From Datisca glomerata (taxonomy: Eukaryota; Streptophyta; Magnoliopsida; Cucurbitales; Datiscaceae), in NCBI GenBank assembly GCA_003255025.1, contig QANY01009387.1:2356001-2420000 (forward strand): 64,000 nucleotides of DNA, written 5' to 3'. Each line of letters starts with the position of its first letter. The first letter of the stretch is position 1. Shown piece after piece: positions 46,897-59,449 of the stretch. Position numbers and translations under genes: made by a program. The notes under the pieces were generated by a model. That model saw only the letters and a list, made by a program, of their open reading frames with translations. It ran no database searches and was not told where the DNA came from.

Positions 46897-47787
46897 AGCG
46901 GTGTATATAGACGACAATGAGTGAGTTTGGGTAGAATATGAGTATACCCATTAAATACCCATCTTAATTTTTTACTACTCATACCCATGTTAAATTAAAT
47001 GAGTGAGCATGAGTAATACCCATTAAGACATGGGTGCCCTAACGGGTACTTGTATATTAATATGAACACCAGATTAATATTGTATGTACAATTACACAAT
47101 GTTAATTTTTCAAAATCGCCCCCTACGTGAGTAGACTCAGTGGGGATGTATATGCCCATAATTACTAGGGGAGTGCACGGGACGAGATGAGCCGAGGTTG
47201 GGTTAGGGAAATAGGTCTGGGAGCCGGGTCGGAGGGACATGGGTCAGAGACATGGAGTAAGGAGGTCGGTTCAGGGAGCCGGAGATGAGTTGAGACACGA
47301 GACTGGGTCACGAGTCGGGTCGGGGACACAAGACAGATCGAGTTTTCTGAAACGGAACACCAAAATATCAAAATATCTGAAATCTTCCTCTTTATCAAAA
47401 ACTGAAATGACCACGAAACAAAATTGCATACTATGGTTAGGGTTGGGGTCAAGGTCGGGTCAGGGTCAAATTCTGGGTCAGGGTCGTGTTCGTGTGTCGT
47501 GGTCGGGGTCGGGTGTCGTGTGTCATATGTTCTGGGTTGGGGTCGTGGGTCAAGTCGGGCTGGAGGTCTTGGGTCAGGGTCGTGTGTCATGGGTGTTGTA
47601 CGCAACATGAGTAATTAAAAGATGTAATACCCATTGGGTATTACACATACCCTATCCATTATAATAGATAAAAAAATACTCACCCAATAAATACACGTAC
47701 TTATTTACGATATTCTAAGTCCACTCATTAAGTCAAATACCCGTGAGTATTTTTACTCAGGAGTAGTTTAACCATCCCTAGCGGTGT
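46897..47787. mobile_element. Non-autonomous hAT-type element with 8-bp TSD
   Basis: AGCGGTGT occurs at 46897-46904 and 47780-47787, enclosing 875 bp. The right end in reverse complement begins AGGGATGGTTAAACTACTCC and leads into words such as CGGGTATTTG, the kind of terminus seen in many plant hAT elements (TAGGGATGG). The left end (TATAGACGACAATGAGTGAG) is a weaker match. Both sides carry copies of GGGTATTA / TAATACCC. The inside (47190-47340 and 47440-47600) is rich in GGGTCA, GGGTCGGG and similar G-runs. No transposase. Confidence 0.65.
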
Positions 47788-48140
47788 GGCCTGTAGCAAT
47801 GTGGCAATTGGAATGACCTGTGAAGGTGTGGCGATTAGAGTGGCCTGTAGGAGTAAGACTTCCCTAGCTGGTTTAAAACTAAAGTTGTTAGTTTGTTAAA
47901 AAAAATCCTAGTATATAGACCATTTTCATGATAATAAGTTATCAATTGGCCCTAACAAAATAATAGTACATAAATTATCCTTTTCTAGTTGGTCTGATTT
48001 GAATTTTTTTAATTGTCCTAAATTTTCTTATCTTATTCATTATAAGTTAATTTTATTATTTCTTTTTTAAATGAAAGGGTGGAATAAGTTGACACCCCAT
48101 GGTTTTGGGGATTTTTAATGGAAGTTTTGTTTATGGTTTT

Positions 48141-48951
48141 TGTTGACGGCTAAATCTCGGGGATGAGATTAGGCCAACAATGTCTCTGCTCCACTTCTCT
48201 CTCCATACTTGCAATTGGGGAGGGTAAAGTAGGAGACAAAGGTAAAAAGAGGGTGGTCTCCTTTTCACCCATCCGAAGCTCAAGTTAGTAAAGGTATGAA
48301 ACATAGTAAAGTAGATAAGTAGTTGGAAGTTGTTGCGTACCTGTTAAAGTGCATTTACTGTAGCAGACCTTTCCTCCAATAGGGCACATCCTCAGACCAA
48401 CCCCCGCCTTTCAGCTTCTCTGATTGGCTTGGTGAGGTACGAGGTAACAGGTGATGACCTCGGGTGTCAGGACAACTTATCATCGTACCCCTCTATGCAC
48501 TTCCCCAGTTTTCATTGGATCAACCATATTAAATGCTTATGATGACACTCTGCTGGGTTCAGGTTGATTGACTTATTGGAGGCTGGGCTTCATGCCTTTT
48601 CTCGTTCTTTCTCCTCTGATTGGTTTAGGTGTATTAAATGTATTTGATGGCACCTGCAGGTTTCTACCTCAGTATAAGTGCCAAATTTAAGGTGGGGCGT
48701 GAGGCTTCCCCCCTTATTCCTCCTCTTATTGTCATGACACGAGTAAAAGACCTTCTCCAACACCCCATTGACTTCGAGTGTGTAGTATTGCATGAGACCT
48801 GAGCTGAGGACTGAATTGGTATCCCCGAGGCCGCAGGCCTCAGGTGTCCCCAAGGTTGAGGAACCTCGGGTGTCCCCAAGGTTCAGTCCTCGGGTGACTT
48901 TCTTATTGTCCATAAAGGTCTTTTTTAGATAATCGAGAAATGGGTATAACA
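48141..48951 (-). repeat. 3' LTR of a minus-oriented Tat-like gypsy element
   Basis: 811 bp with TG...CA limits; on minus it begins TGTTATACCC directly after a polypurine tract (GTTTGGGGGCAAT, 48952-48964) and ends GCCGTCAACA. The polypurine tract sets its orientation. It does not resemble the LTR at 60663-61614, so the two belong to different elements. The left flank gives no clear TSD. Confidence 0.6.
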
Positions 48952-49329
48952 ATTGCCCCCAAACTCGTCGATGTCGTTAATATTCATGGACTCGGGGAGT
49001 TTAGTTCTTTCTTCTTTTTATATGACACGACTATCCTAGCCTATTCATAGACTAAGTGAAAGGACATGTGCTTTAGTGTAGGGGTCATAATGATTGTGTT
49101 ACCCGATGCGATCTAAGCATTCCACCCAGTGGTTCTTTGGATGGTTAGAATAAAATTTGGATCTTTATAAATACGAGGATCTTCACCCCCTCATTTTCAA
49201 TCCTCCTTTTCTCCTCCACTGGGTGTAAGGTACTCCCCTCTCTCATTTTTTTTTCCTTTTGTTTTGTCATTTATTTTTCATAAAAGTAGAACTAGATGGG
49301 GCATGAGATGGTCGCGAATGTGTAGTCAT

Positions 49330-49600
49330 GACCTAGATTTATCCTGAGGACTTCACCTCGGGAGTTTGAGGTGGTGACCTCAGGAACCCAAGTTCGAGAT
49401 CCCAAGAACCCGAGGACGGGGCCTCAGGTGCTCCCGAGGTTGTGGCCTTGGGTGCTTTCGAGGTCATAGCCACGGGTTCCCCCGAGGATGGGGCCTCGAG
49501 TTCCCCTAAGGGCTGGGCCTCAAGTTATCTTGAGGTCGTGGCCTCAGGTTCCCTCGAGGACTAGCCTCAGTATTATCAAGGATGGGCCTCGGGAACCTGA
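49330..49600. repeat. GC-rich minisatellite of about 30 bp
   Basis: Repeats of the form GGGCCTCGAG / CCCGAGG (for example GGCCTCAGGTGCTCCCGAGG) with a period near 30 bp, at least eight units. CCTCGGGTGTCCCC-like units also occur in the LTR at 48820-48900. Within the gypsy 3' region. Confidence 0.75.
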
Positions 49601-50819
49601 TGACGTGGGGTTAAACTCATTACTTTGTTACATATTTTGGATATTCTCATACATTTACCCATTTTTACATCCCCTTTACATCTACATTGAACGAACCTTA
49701 CTTTTTATATTTTTCAGGTAATAGTTGTCTTCGCATTCTTTGCTTAATCATGTCTTCAGCTTTCGATTCACAAAATGATTCTTTTGTTGAGTTGGGTTCA
49801 TTTGAGGCTGAATCTTTGGGGTCCCCCTTATTGGACACTAGAGGTCATGATGATGGTGAATCACAAGTAGCTAGTAGTCCTGGCTCAGATGGGGCCGATC
49901 CTGAGGTTGGTTCAAGGGGTGAGGGAAGTGATCATGGGAAATGTGAGGCTGGGGGGAGCACGAATGAGACTTATGCGATTGACGTTGCTCCGAGGAACAT
50001 CACTCAACAATATTTGTACGAGCTGCAAGAGAAGTATTCCATCCCTGAATCAATCACTTTACGACTTCCTCATCCTGATGAGCTAGCTAGTGCCCCTCCC
50101 GACGGTGAGATTGTTTTTTATTAGTTCCACTTTGAGGCCGAGCTCTAGCTTCCCCTTCATGATATAATGAGGTTAGCTCTCAAGAGGTTACACTACGTAC
50201 CATGTCAGCTTCTTCCTAACTCTTGGAGGAACATTTATGAGTATACGTGATATGGGGGGTAATTCTTAAGACTCTATTTGATTTCAAAGTAATATATGAT
50301 CTATTTCAGCTCAAGCGTGGAGGAGCGGGGCTATTTTATTTGAGCCCCCGTGGGGGGAAGTCGCGTGTACCCGTGCTTAACTTTCCATCCAATAATAGAG
50401 AGACCAAGGACCATTAGTTTTTTGTTGGTGGCGAGTGGCCCAAACGGGCAGGGTCCTCCCTCGAGGAGTCATGGGAGGTTCTTCACAGGTTTACTTTCAC
50501 GGGTCTTATGCTTACTCCTGGTGAGAGTCCACTTTCATTCCAATTCAACATATTTATACATACATGCAAATATGTTCTTAGCAATTATTGGGGTTATTCC
50601 TTATGTTTTTATGATCGCAGGAGCGAAAGGCTACCTCCCTAAGTTAAATGGTGCGATGCTGAAGTAGATCGAGTTGGCATTCCAGATTTCGTTGGGAGAG
50701 GCGAAAGTATTCAGACCTCCCAAACAAGCGTAACTTAGTAAAATTAGGGTTGTCGCTCACCGCCACTGTCTGCATGCCTCGGGGTATACTTTTAACATTT
50801 AGTAAATAACTTGTCTAAG

Positions 50820-52753
50820 CTGGGATCAGTAGGTTTTAAAATTAACTAAAAACAAGTTTGAACCATGAACGGTTTGTGGGCGGAATATCAAATTTTTTTC
50901 AATTAGCTTATTTAATCGAATTGAATAATTTAAAACCCTACAACATGCAATTATACATATACGACATTAAACGAGAAGATAAGGTTATAAAAGAATTTTC
51001 ACCTATATTTTGTATCAGAGAATTTCTAAACTGGCGGATTTCCTTCAAGCGTTCTTCGTATTCTTTAAGTTTCGGGATCCGAATCACGCATTTGAACTCC
51101 AAGAATGATTTGTGAATTTCATCCACCAACAGTCACCCGTTAATTTCAGAAATATATCTTACGAGAATTTAGTGTAGGAATTTGAGTGTGGGCTCTCTAA
51201 ATGATTGAAGACAAAAAATCGAATGTTTTTTCTTCAATGCTCTATTTTGGCGGCAAAAACTAGGGAGGGGAGACAACTCTTTTTCTATGGATCTGATATG
51301 AGATCTATATCTCTATCTCTCTCTATCTGCAATCGAATTGCTATTAGATATTTATAAAATCTAATTTTTGATATTTATAAATATACTCATATATTTTAAA
51401 TTATTAAAAAGTCACCCCCATATATTCAAATTGTCGAAAATTAGTATATCTCCACAGAGTTAGATTTGTATCAAAATTTATCAATCCAATTGATAGATTT
51501 AATTGATCATTATCAATCAATTAATTAATTTTTATTTACTAATTATTCAATAATTAGAAAATAATAAACTAATTAATTTCAATACAAATAATCATACTTA
51601 AGTAACTAAGTGACATCATCCATCACATATAGGTGTAGGAAATATGCCTTGACACCAAAACACATTTTGACCCAATTTACTTCGTTTCTCTATTCCTGTT
51701 CACATGAGTTATTTCTGAGACCGGATGGAACCATATGAACAAAGCTAATAATTCAAATACTTGGTGAATTTATCTACAATTTATTGACTTATTTAATCCT
51801 GGCATCGTATGACTCCACTACAGGTTCGATGTCGAATCAACTCTCGATTCATGCACGCTACTTTTCTGTTGGTGTAAATAACTCTTTTTATTTTCAAGGT
51901 CCAGAAAATATTTTAACATAATATCCATTGTGAATATCAGTAACGAAAATGGAATGTAAAATTACCATTTTACCCATCTTGTTATTATTTCCTTAACTCA
52001 TTTATTGACTATGAATAAGAAAGACATAATAGTGAATTGTCTCGTACAACTCACAAGTATTAATCAAGGACTCAATTCGTTGAATACCTGACCATGTTAA
52101 TTTATTCACACACCCATCAATAAAACATAAGGTGATATTGTTGCTTTCGCAATCCAACCACGAATTTCTATATCTATAAATCACGTAACTCCAACTTAAT
52201 TGAATTACAATTTCAATAGCCGAGATATTGCCCGCCAATTTGAACTCACTTATTTGACATATCAAAGATTGTAACTAACTAAGTCAAGCTTCGTATTCAC
52301 CTCAAGATTAAGGTAATTATGAAAATATCCTTAGGGTGTAACAATTAGATTTAGAGTTAGGTACACAATTTTAGGCTCTAAACTAATTTGTTACCGGTCT
52401 ATTCAACATGTTCATAACATGTCTAGGTTAACCGTTTGAGTCTCCACTCCCATGCCCCATGACTAGCATCAATTGGTTCAATCTAACAGTCGTAATCGAA
52501 TTCGATTACCCAGTCGATAGTAAGACTGTGAATATCGTTCTGAACTTTCTCAGAAGAGTTCATCTGGAGACGCCTCTGTCTTCACTCTTCGTTCATTGAT
52601 GAAAGTTTCAGGAGTTGAGTAATTCATAAACACACTTTAGTTTAAAATAAAACTTTCAATTTATTCGTAAAAATTCAATAATACTAATGTCTGAGAAATA
52701 ACTAAATATAAATAAATAGTTATTACACGCTACTTTATGGACATATTCTAACA
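50820..52753 (-). mobile_element. Insertion in the antisense ORF, with a probable solo LTR at 51634-52753
   Basis: 51634-52753 (1120 bp) has TG...CA limits; its two ends in inverted view are TGTAGGAAATATGCC and TGTTAGAATATGTCC. It codes for nothing, as expected of an LTR. The flanking 5-mers ATAGG and ATTCA do not match. The adjoining AT-rich DNA to about 50820 is also foreign to the ORF but not identified. Confidence 0.4.
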
Positions 52754-53217
52754 ATTCATCACTTTCTATTTTATATGTCTTTGCAAATAGCTTTTTAGTA
52801 AGAAATTTATGTCTTTGTTTGTTTCCTCAGGTGGATCTAAGACCAAGAAGTAGGCGAATGTATCTAAGAAGAGGAAGAGGGAAAATGTTAAGGATTCTTC
52901 CCCTACGTCAAAATCCCCTTCTCAGATTGAGGGTGACATTGGCTAGCAAGATCATGGGGAAGAGGTACTTGATGTTGTTACAGACCCCGATGTCGGTACA
53001 GTTCATCCTGAGGTGGTTCCTAGTGTTCTAGCATCCTATAGTGAAATAGCCATTGCCGATAGGGTGACTTTCGATTCGGGGGGCCTGGTGTTATGTGGGT
53101 GGGATGTCCCGGTAGAGGTCACGGTGTTGAGGCAGCTGACCCAGCTCTCCGGGGTCTCCCTGATGTTGGTGGCTTTATTGTACAAGCACACCGCCTTTGG
53201 CATAGTCTGACGGATAC

Positions 53218-53372
53218 GTGTGTACTTCAAATGGCTTAGTGTAATCTGGCAACTGCAATACTGAGTCATCAATCACTGGCTGCTTTAGGTACTCAAAGCT
53301 CTTTAACACTCTTCCGATCAGTGAAGTGCCATGATCGGTCCATACATCCTTCTTTAGGAGATTTTTGAGTTG
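53218..53372 (-). pseudogene. Gypsy RT-RNase H joint fragment
   Basis: On minus it reads AAQLKNLLKKDVWTD, then SFEYLKQPVIDDSVLQLPDY and TKPFEVHT. This is the segment between reverse transcriptase and RNase H of gypsy elements (LLKK...LPDFSKPFEVHTDAS in the family). It ends abruptly and is inserted in the antisense ORF. It differs from the pol of the surrounding element, so it comes from a third gypsy source. Confidence 0.65.
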
Positions 53373-54895
53373 AGCAGCCCTGAACGGAAGAACAAAACAA
53401 AGATGATTAAATGAATAAAAATGAATGGGAGGCGTTGGAGGAAGGACTGACGAACTACTTACTTATGTTTGGTTAACTACTTTACTCACATGGGTTTCTT
53501 TCACATAAGTGATATACCTACACCCTGCACGTACACTGACTCTTTCTATATACATATACATTGATAGCCTTTCACAGCAAGCCCGTCGTACTAGGGGTGA
53601 GTGCTTGGGCACTCGTGCTCTTGTTTGTGATATCAGGGGTTTTGAGGAGTCTGCAGGAGATACTAACTTTGATGAGCGTGCCGACCCTTCTGGGGCTAAG
53701 AAACTCCTTGAGGTGATTGTTTCTGATAGCGACGACAACAACACCAACCAAAGCCATGAGTTCCTCATCAGGATGAGGACATACATGGAGGCTTTTTTGG
53801 AGGGGCACAGATAATATTTCACATTTTACGGGGCCTTGGCGCTCTAAGAGTTGGGAGACCAAGGCCTCTCTTCCATTAGTGTTACCGCCTCCACACAGAA
53901 TAATCTCTATACCCTCTCTTTTTCTTTAGTTACTTTATCTTTAGCAAGGTTTACAAACTGACCTATATTTCAGGTATCTATGGCGTATGCTCTGTTGGAG
54001 TATCGCGAGGCTCAACTCAAGGCTGGTCTTCATGCTGGCCTTGTTTCGGCCAGACGATCTGAGGAAGATAAGTCCTTTATCATAAAAGAAAATGAGTTGC
54101 TCAAGTCTCAGATTAAGGAACTCACAAATGAGCTGGGGGTCACAGCGGGGGGACATTTGATGAGATCACCAGTTTGGAGGGGGAGTTAGAGGTGGCCAGC
54201 TGGGGGTATGCAGAGGAGTTAGAGGCCGCGCGTCACCTGCATATCGAGGCCATTACGGGGTTGACTCAAGAATTCTCGCATTACGCGTGATGCATATGGT
54301 ATTGACTTGAGTTCTACCCTGGCTGCGGTTGAGGCTCTTCATTCACAGGTATGGGAGAAAGATATGCTCATTCAGAGAGCTACTGTCGAGGTGAAAGACT
54401 AAGCTTAAGAATGGTACCCAGAACCTACAACGTGAGATCATCCCTGCTAGGCATACAGTTATAGAGGCCAGGGCTAAACAAGCCATGACAGAGGATAAAC
54501 TGGCCCAAGTAGAGGATACATTAGCCAAGCCCATGATGATGTTAAAGGGTAAAAAAGAGCTTGCTAAGGTGCTTGTTGAGTTATCACAAGCTAGGTCTGC
54601 TCGGAGGCGTGCCGGGGCAGTTGAAAGGAATGCGACTTTGTTTCAATTGAGCAAAGCTCAAGAGTTGTTAGAAGAATTTGGTGTCGTCGTAGCCATAATG
54701 AGGAGGTTGGTTTCAAAGCAGTACCCCTCTTTGTATCTCAAACTTCTTCCGAGAGTGTCTGTCGACTCTCCTCCTCATCCTCCCCTGACTTAATCTTTAA
54801 TGAACACTTGTTTTTTTGTGATATGTAATTGTAATGGGACATACGATATAACGAATATAAGTGGAACATATGATGTTTGCTGACTTTTATGAATA

Positions 54896-55476
54896 TTAGT
54901 CGACAACTACGTGTTTCGCACGTGTTAAACAAGTTAAAATATAAGTAGAATTAAAATTAATAATAATGTGATAAATATATTATTTTTGAAAATAATTGTA
55001 AATATAAGTTTAAAGTAAAATAATACTGATAATAAGTACATTAGCTTGTTGATAATATTGTTGAAATTTTATTATATTAAATTACTATTTGAATAATATA
55101 CAAAATGATAATTCGTCAATTTGTTAGATTCTATCATATTAAGAGATAATTCGTCATTTTCAAAATATTTATCTTTGATTCATTTATATGAGTTTTCATA
55201 TTCTAATAACATAAAAAATATTATATAATATTTAATTTTATAACCTCAAAATTCATCTATATGGATATTTATATTTCTAATTGCTTGCAAAAATATTTAA
55301 TTACAAACTATTTCTAAACTAATTATTATTGAATAAAAACAATATTTCATTACATGGATTATATTAAATGAGAAAATATGTGAAAACCCAAAATATATCA
55401 TATTTTAAGGAGGCTTGAAGGCTAAAAAAGAGAATGAAAAGTTTCTCCCCATTAAACCTATTTTAATATATTAAGA
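54896..55476 (-). mobile_element. Non-autonomous Helitron
   Basis: 581 bp. On minus the 5' end is TCTTAATATATTAAAATAGG after a host A; the 3' end is a hairpin (CACGTG...CACGTAG type, loop CGAAA), then TTGTCGACTAA before a host T. TC at the 5' end, a hairpin and CTRR (here CTAA) at the 3' end, insertion between A and T and no TSD all fit Helitrons. AT-rich interior, no Rep/helicase. It lies within the gypsy composite. Confidence 0.65.
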
Positions 55477-56039
55477 TTAATTGTAATTTTGTTACTTTGT
55501 GCATTGCTTTTGCACTTCATTTGTTAAGGTCTTAGTAATGACCCTTCCTGCCCCTAGCATAGGCCATTGCTATAGTCGGTTCGGGCTAAAGTGTGTTGAT
55601 AGACCGCGGGGTTAGATTTGACAACTTCTTAGGTTCGCTTCGATTTTTGAAGAGCCTGAGAGCCTGACTGTGAGGTACGATTTATTGGCCCTCTTCTTTG
55701 AAGAGTCTGGGGGTTGCTATTAGTAATAACCATGTGGCAGGGTTTATTGCCCCTCTACTTTGAAGAGTCTAAAGTTCCTATTAGTAACAATCGTGGGGTA
55801 CGACTTATTGGCCATTGGGTTCGCTTCTACTTTTAAGAGCTTGAGGGTCTTAGTTGCCTTGACTGCGGGGTTCAGCCTATCGACTTTAGGGTTCGCTTCT
55901 ACTTTGAAGGGCCCCAGAGTCATAGTGGTAATGACTGTAGTAGTAACGGCCATGAGGTATAGCTCAAATATTTAAGAATTATTATGGATAGTCAAAAAGG
56001 GTCAGGGATTTTTCATTCATATTTTAGCCATACAATCAT

Positions 56040-56960
56040 GTCTTTGAAAATCATACATCTACTTCAGGGTGATACACTCTCAAGTGTTCTGCGTTCCATG
56101 GGTGCTTAATTATGTTCCCCCAATAATTTTCTAGCTCGTATGTTCCGGGCCCCAGTGCTCGGACAACCTTATAAGGTCCATCCTAGTTGGGGCAAAGAGG
56201 TCCTTTGGCATGATCAAGCCCAAACTCTACTTTACGCGGTACCAGGTCATTTACCTTGAATGACCTTATCTTCACTCGTGAGTTGTAATGGGGGCCACCC
56301 TCTACTTATGCTAACGTCCTAAGTCGAGCTTATTCTTGATCTTTTTCGTGGGTAGCCCAATTTCTACCGGGATCATTTCTTTCATTCCAAAGGCAATAGA
56401 GAAAGGGGTATCTCCCGTCGACCCCCGAGCCGTGGTTCGCTAAGACCAGATGGCCCCATGAAGTTCTTCTAGCCATGCTTCTTTCAAGTCTTGAAGCCTC
56501 AACTTCAAGGTGTGCTTGATAATTTTATTGACTACCTCCACTTGTCCATTAGCCTAAGGATGGGCCGGGGAGGACTTGATATGCTTGATGCAAAAACCAT
56601 CACAAAATTTCTTAAACCTTGCATTATTGAATTATTTCCCGTTATCTGTCACGATAGTATGTGGAATGCCAAATCTGCATAAAATATTCTTCCACACAAA
56701 AGCAGCCATCTTTTGTTCTGTAACTGTTGCCAATGGCTCAACCACAGCCCACTTGGTGAAATAGTCCATAGTCACTATGTCAAATTTCACTTGCCCTTTG
56801 CCCACTAGGAAGGGGCCTATGAGGTCGATGCCTCACTACGAAAAAGGCAATGGGTTAATCACAGAAGTAAGCTCTCGTGGGTCCTGCTGAAGGTAAGGGG
56901 CGATTTCTGGCAATTATTACATCTTCTCACGAATTCCTTTGCATCTTTTTTTATGGTAGG
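56040..56960 (-). pseudogene. Gypsy integrase remnant
   Basis: On minus the zinc-binding part reads GYYWPTIKKDAKEFVRRCNN, the core has DYFTKWAVVEPLA, TIVTDNGK and ANGQVEVVNKII, so all three acidic residues of the DDE core can be seen. Stop codons replace Gln in two family positions (after DNGK and before ANGQ), and further stops and frameshifts follow. It belongs to the Tat-like gypsy element. Confidence 0.8.
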
Positions 56961-57151
56961 CCAGTAATAGCCTTGCCTAATTAATTTATGTGCTAGAGAT
57001 TGCCCCCAAATGGTTTCTGCACGTACCCTCATACACCTTTTTCATGGCATAGTCAGTCTCTGCCTTTCTTAAGCATTTTATGTGTGGTAATGAAAAACTT
57101 CTTCGGTATAGGATTCCTTCTAGCAGCGTATATCAGGCTGAGGCATAGAAC

Positions 57152-57540
57152 TCATCTTGTTTCGGTCTTATCTTTTGGGAGTTTTCTTTGACTAAGATAG
57201 TGAATGATGTGATCCATCCACTCATCCTCGGTGAGGTCCAATTCCATGGACTCCAATACCCCAATACATGGGTGGGCGAGGTATTCCATTGGGATAGTCA
57301 TGTTTAGCTCATGTACAGATGCTGAGGCTAATCTTGCCAGGGAGTCTGCATTACTATTCTGGGACCTCAGGATGTGGTCGACTTGAATGCTGCCAAGTCT
57401 TAAAGGGAGGGTCTTGACCTGGGTAAGGTATTGTTTTGTGCGTTCCTCTTTGGCTTGGAAGTCCCCCTTCACTTGTCCCACTATAAGTTGTGAGTCGCTG
57501 TATATTATAAGATTCTTCACCCACATGGCGTTTCTTCATC
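57152..57540 (-). pseudogene. Gypsy RNase H remnant
   Basis: Reads IIYSDSQLIVGQVKGDFQAK, then VDHILRSQNSNADSLARLAS, the C-terminal RNase H motifs of Tat-type gypsy polyproteins. The open part ends in a linker to integrase. Frame breaks on both sides. Confidence 0.8.
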
Positions 57541-57776
57541 TTGGACCAAGGTCGAGGCTAACTCCACTAAGAAATCAGCCACGGCTTGATCTTTGATTGC
57601 AATATTTGGTTCAAACTTTATTTCAAACTATGATAATTCAATAGCCCATTTAGCTATCCTTCCAAACACTTCGGGTTTCATCAACACCAGCTTCAGCGGA
57701 TACTCGATCCTGATGGTGATTGGGTGTACCTGAAAATATGGCCTCGGTCTTCGAGCAGATGTAACAAGCGCATAAG

Positions 57777-58660
57777 CTAGTTTTTCCAAGTCTGGGTATC
57801 GTGAGTCAGTGTCAGTAAGAGATTTGCTGGTGTAATATACATGCCTCTGAATTTCCCTTTTTCTCTGACTAGGGCTGAGCTAACTGCCGCTGGAGTGGCA
57901 GCCTGGTACATGAAGAGAACTTCCCCTGGGACAAGCTTGCTCAACAAGAGTGGCTTCCCTAAATAGTCCTTCAGCTGCTCAAAGGCCTTGAAAATCCTTT
58001 CTCTTGGAGACACTTGTCTATAGCTTGAGACGAACCGATTCAGGGCAGTTACTCGTCCATTCAACCGCTGCACTTCTTTTACGTTTTGGGGTGGTTGCAT
58101 CTCCATAAGGGCTTGGATCTTATCCAGGTTTGCTTCAATCCCATTTGGTTTACTATGAACCCAAGAAACTTCCCTGCTCCTGCTCCAAAAACACAATTGG
58201 CTGGGTTAAGCCTCATGTTATACTCCCTTAGAGTTGAAAAGGTTTCGGCTAAGTCCATCAACAGTGAGGTAATAGTGGTGCTTTTAACAAGCATGTCATC
58301 AACGTATAATTCCATGTTTCTCCCTATTTTCTTTGTGAACATCTTGTTTACAAGGCGCTGATATGTAGTCTCAGTGTTCTTTAACCCAAAGGGCATGGCT
58401 TTATAATAATACAAACCACTTTCAGTGGTGAATGCATTCTTTTGTTCATTTGACAGATACATTCTTATCTGATTGTAGCATGAGTACGCATCCATAAAAC
58501 ATAAAACCTCATACCCCGATGTGGCATCCACCAGCTGGTCTATCCTTGGAAGTGGGAAGCTATCCTTGGGGCAGGCCTTGTTAAGGTCGGTGAAGTCAAC
58601 ACACATTCTCCCTTTCCCATTAGGTTTTTCACCATCACTACATTTGCTAGCAGGTAGTGG
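57777..58660 (-). pseudogene. Gypsy reverse transcriptase remnant
   Basis: Reads CVDFTDLNKACPKDSFPLPR, FMDAYSCYNQI, the active-site YVDDM, then VFGAGAGKFLGF and, in another frame, the post-RT part with KEVQRLNGRVTALNRFVS. One frameshift near 58190 separates the two parts. The sequence is typical of the Tat lineage. Confidence 0.85.
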
Positions 58661-58849
58661 ACTTCTCTGATAAGTTAGGCCTCTGAGAGCTTGTCCACAT
58701 CTTCATTCATGACCTTGGTCCTTGCTTTGTCAAAATGTCACCTCATTTGACTTATCGATTTAGCCTCGGGGTTCACCTGTTGTCTGTGTACTATGACCTT
58801 TGGGTCTTTCCCATGCATGTCGTCATTCATCTAAACGAAGATATCCATG

Positions 58850-59440
58850 TTAGGATTGGAGGAATGTAATTAGCTCAGCTTCTGATTCACCGGTGAGGTT
58901 GCTCCCAATATTAGTTACTTTAGTTAAGTCGCCTGTGACCAACATAACTTTCTTAACCTCCTCTGTTGGTTCCGCGTGAGCCCTGCCTTCGTCTTGGTCA
59001 TCCGATGTCGTTTGCAATGGGTGTCTTGTGGGTGACACTTTCTCTTTCTTATATCACATCCTCAGGATCATGGAACATTGCAATGCGTGCTTCTCTCCTA
59101 TGCAACGACGTGGCATAACACTCTCTAGAGGACCTCTGCCCGCTCTGATAGTTCCCACATCATGTGGAGTGGGGGACTTCATGACTTGGTGGTAGGATGA
59201 TAGGATTATTCTAGCCATGTGTATAAATGATCACCCCATGATCCTGTTGTATGCTTGGGTGTTGTGGACCCCTAGGAACTTTGTCATCACCGTGACCTGC
59301 TGTGGGTATTCTCCTATGGTGACCGAAAGTTCGATGCTCCCATGGGGGAATATGAATTCTCCTCTAAAGCCTACTAGGCTTGTGGCTTCGGGAATGCACT
59401 CATTAGGGTCAAGTCCCATTTGCATCAAGGCTTCCATACC
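58850..59440 (-). pseudogene. Gypsy protease-region remnant
   Basis: Reads LVGFRGEFIFPHGSIELSVT, then QQVTVMTKFLGVHNTQAYN, the segment around the aspartic protease in Tat-type polyproteins (family: GFSG...GSIELPVTFG). Stops follow, then EVKKVMLVTGDLTKVTNIGS. No intact active site is visible. Confidence 0.65.
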
Positions 59441-59449
59441 TAAGGGGGA

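Larger units (their letters stand above)
49750..54793 (+). pseudogene. Antisense ORF of the gypsy element (putative gypsy-type transposon domain)
   Basis: Plus-strand gene opposite to the pol pieces. Exon 1 (49750-50124) reads MSSAFDSQNDSFVELGSFEA and after the stop continues into a block (LPLHDIMRLALKRL, QLLPNSWRNIYE) that resembles the plant domain called putative gypsy type transposon. Later pieces: 52830-53210, 53560-53814 (SQQARRTRGECLGTRALV, ending EAFLEGHR) and 53980-54793, a coiled-coil part (AYALLEYREAQLKAGLHAGL). Tat-lineage elements such as Grande and Retand carry an ORF of this kind on the strand opposite to gag-pol; its role is unknown. It is broken by stops, an LTR-like insert (51634-52753) and a gypsy fragment near 53.3 kb. 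Confidence 0.6.
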
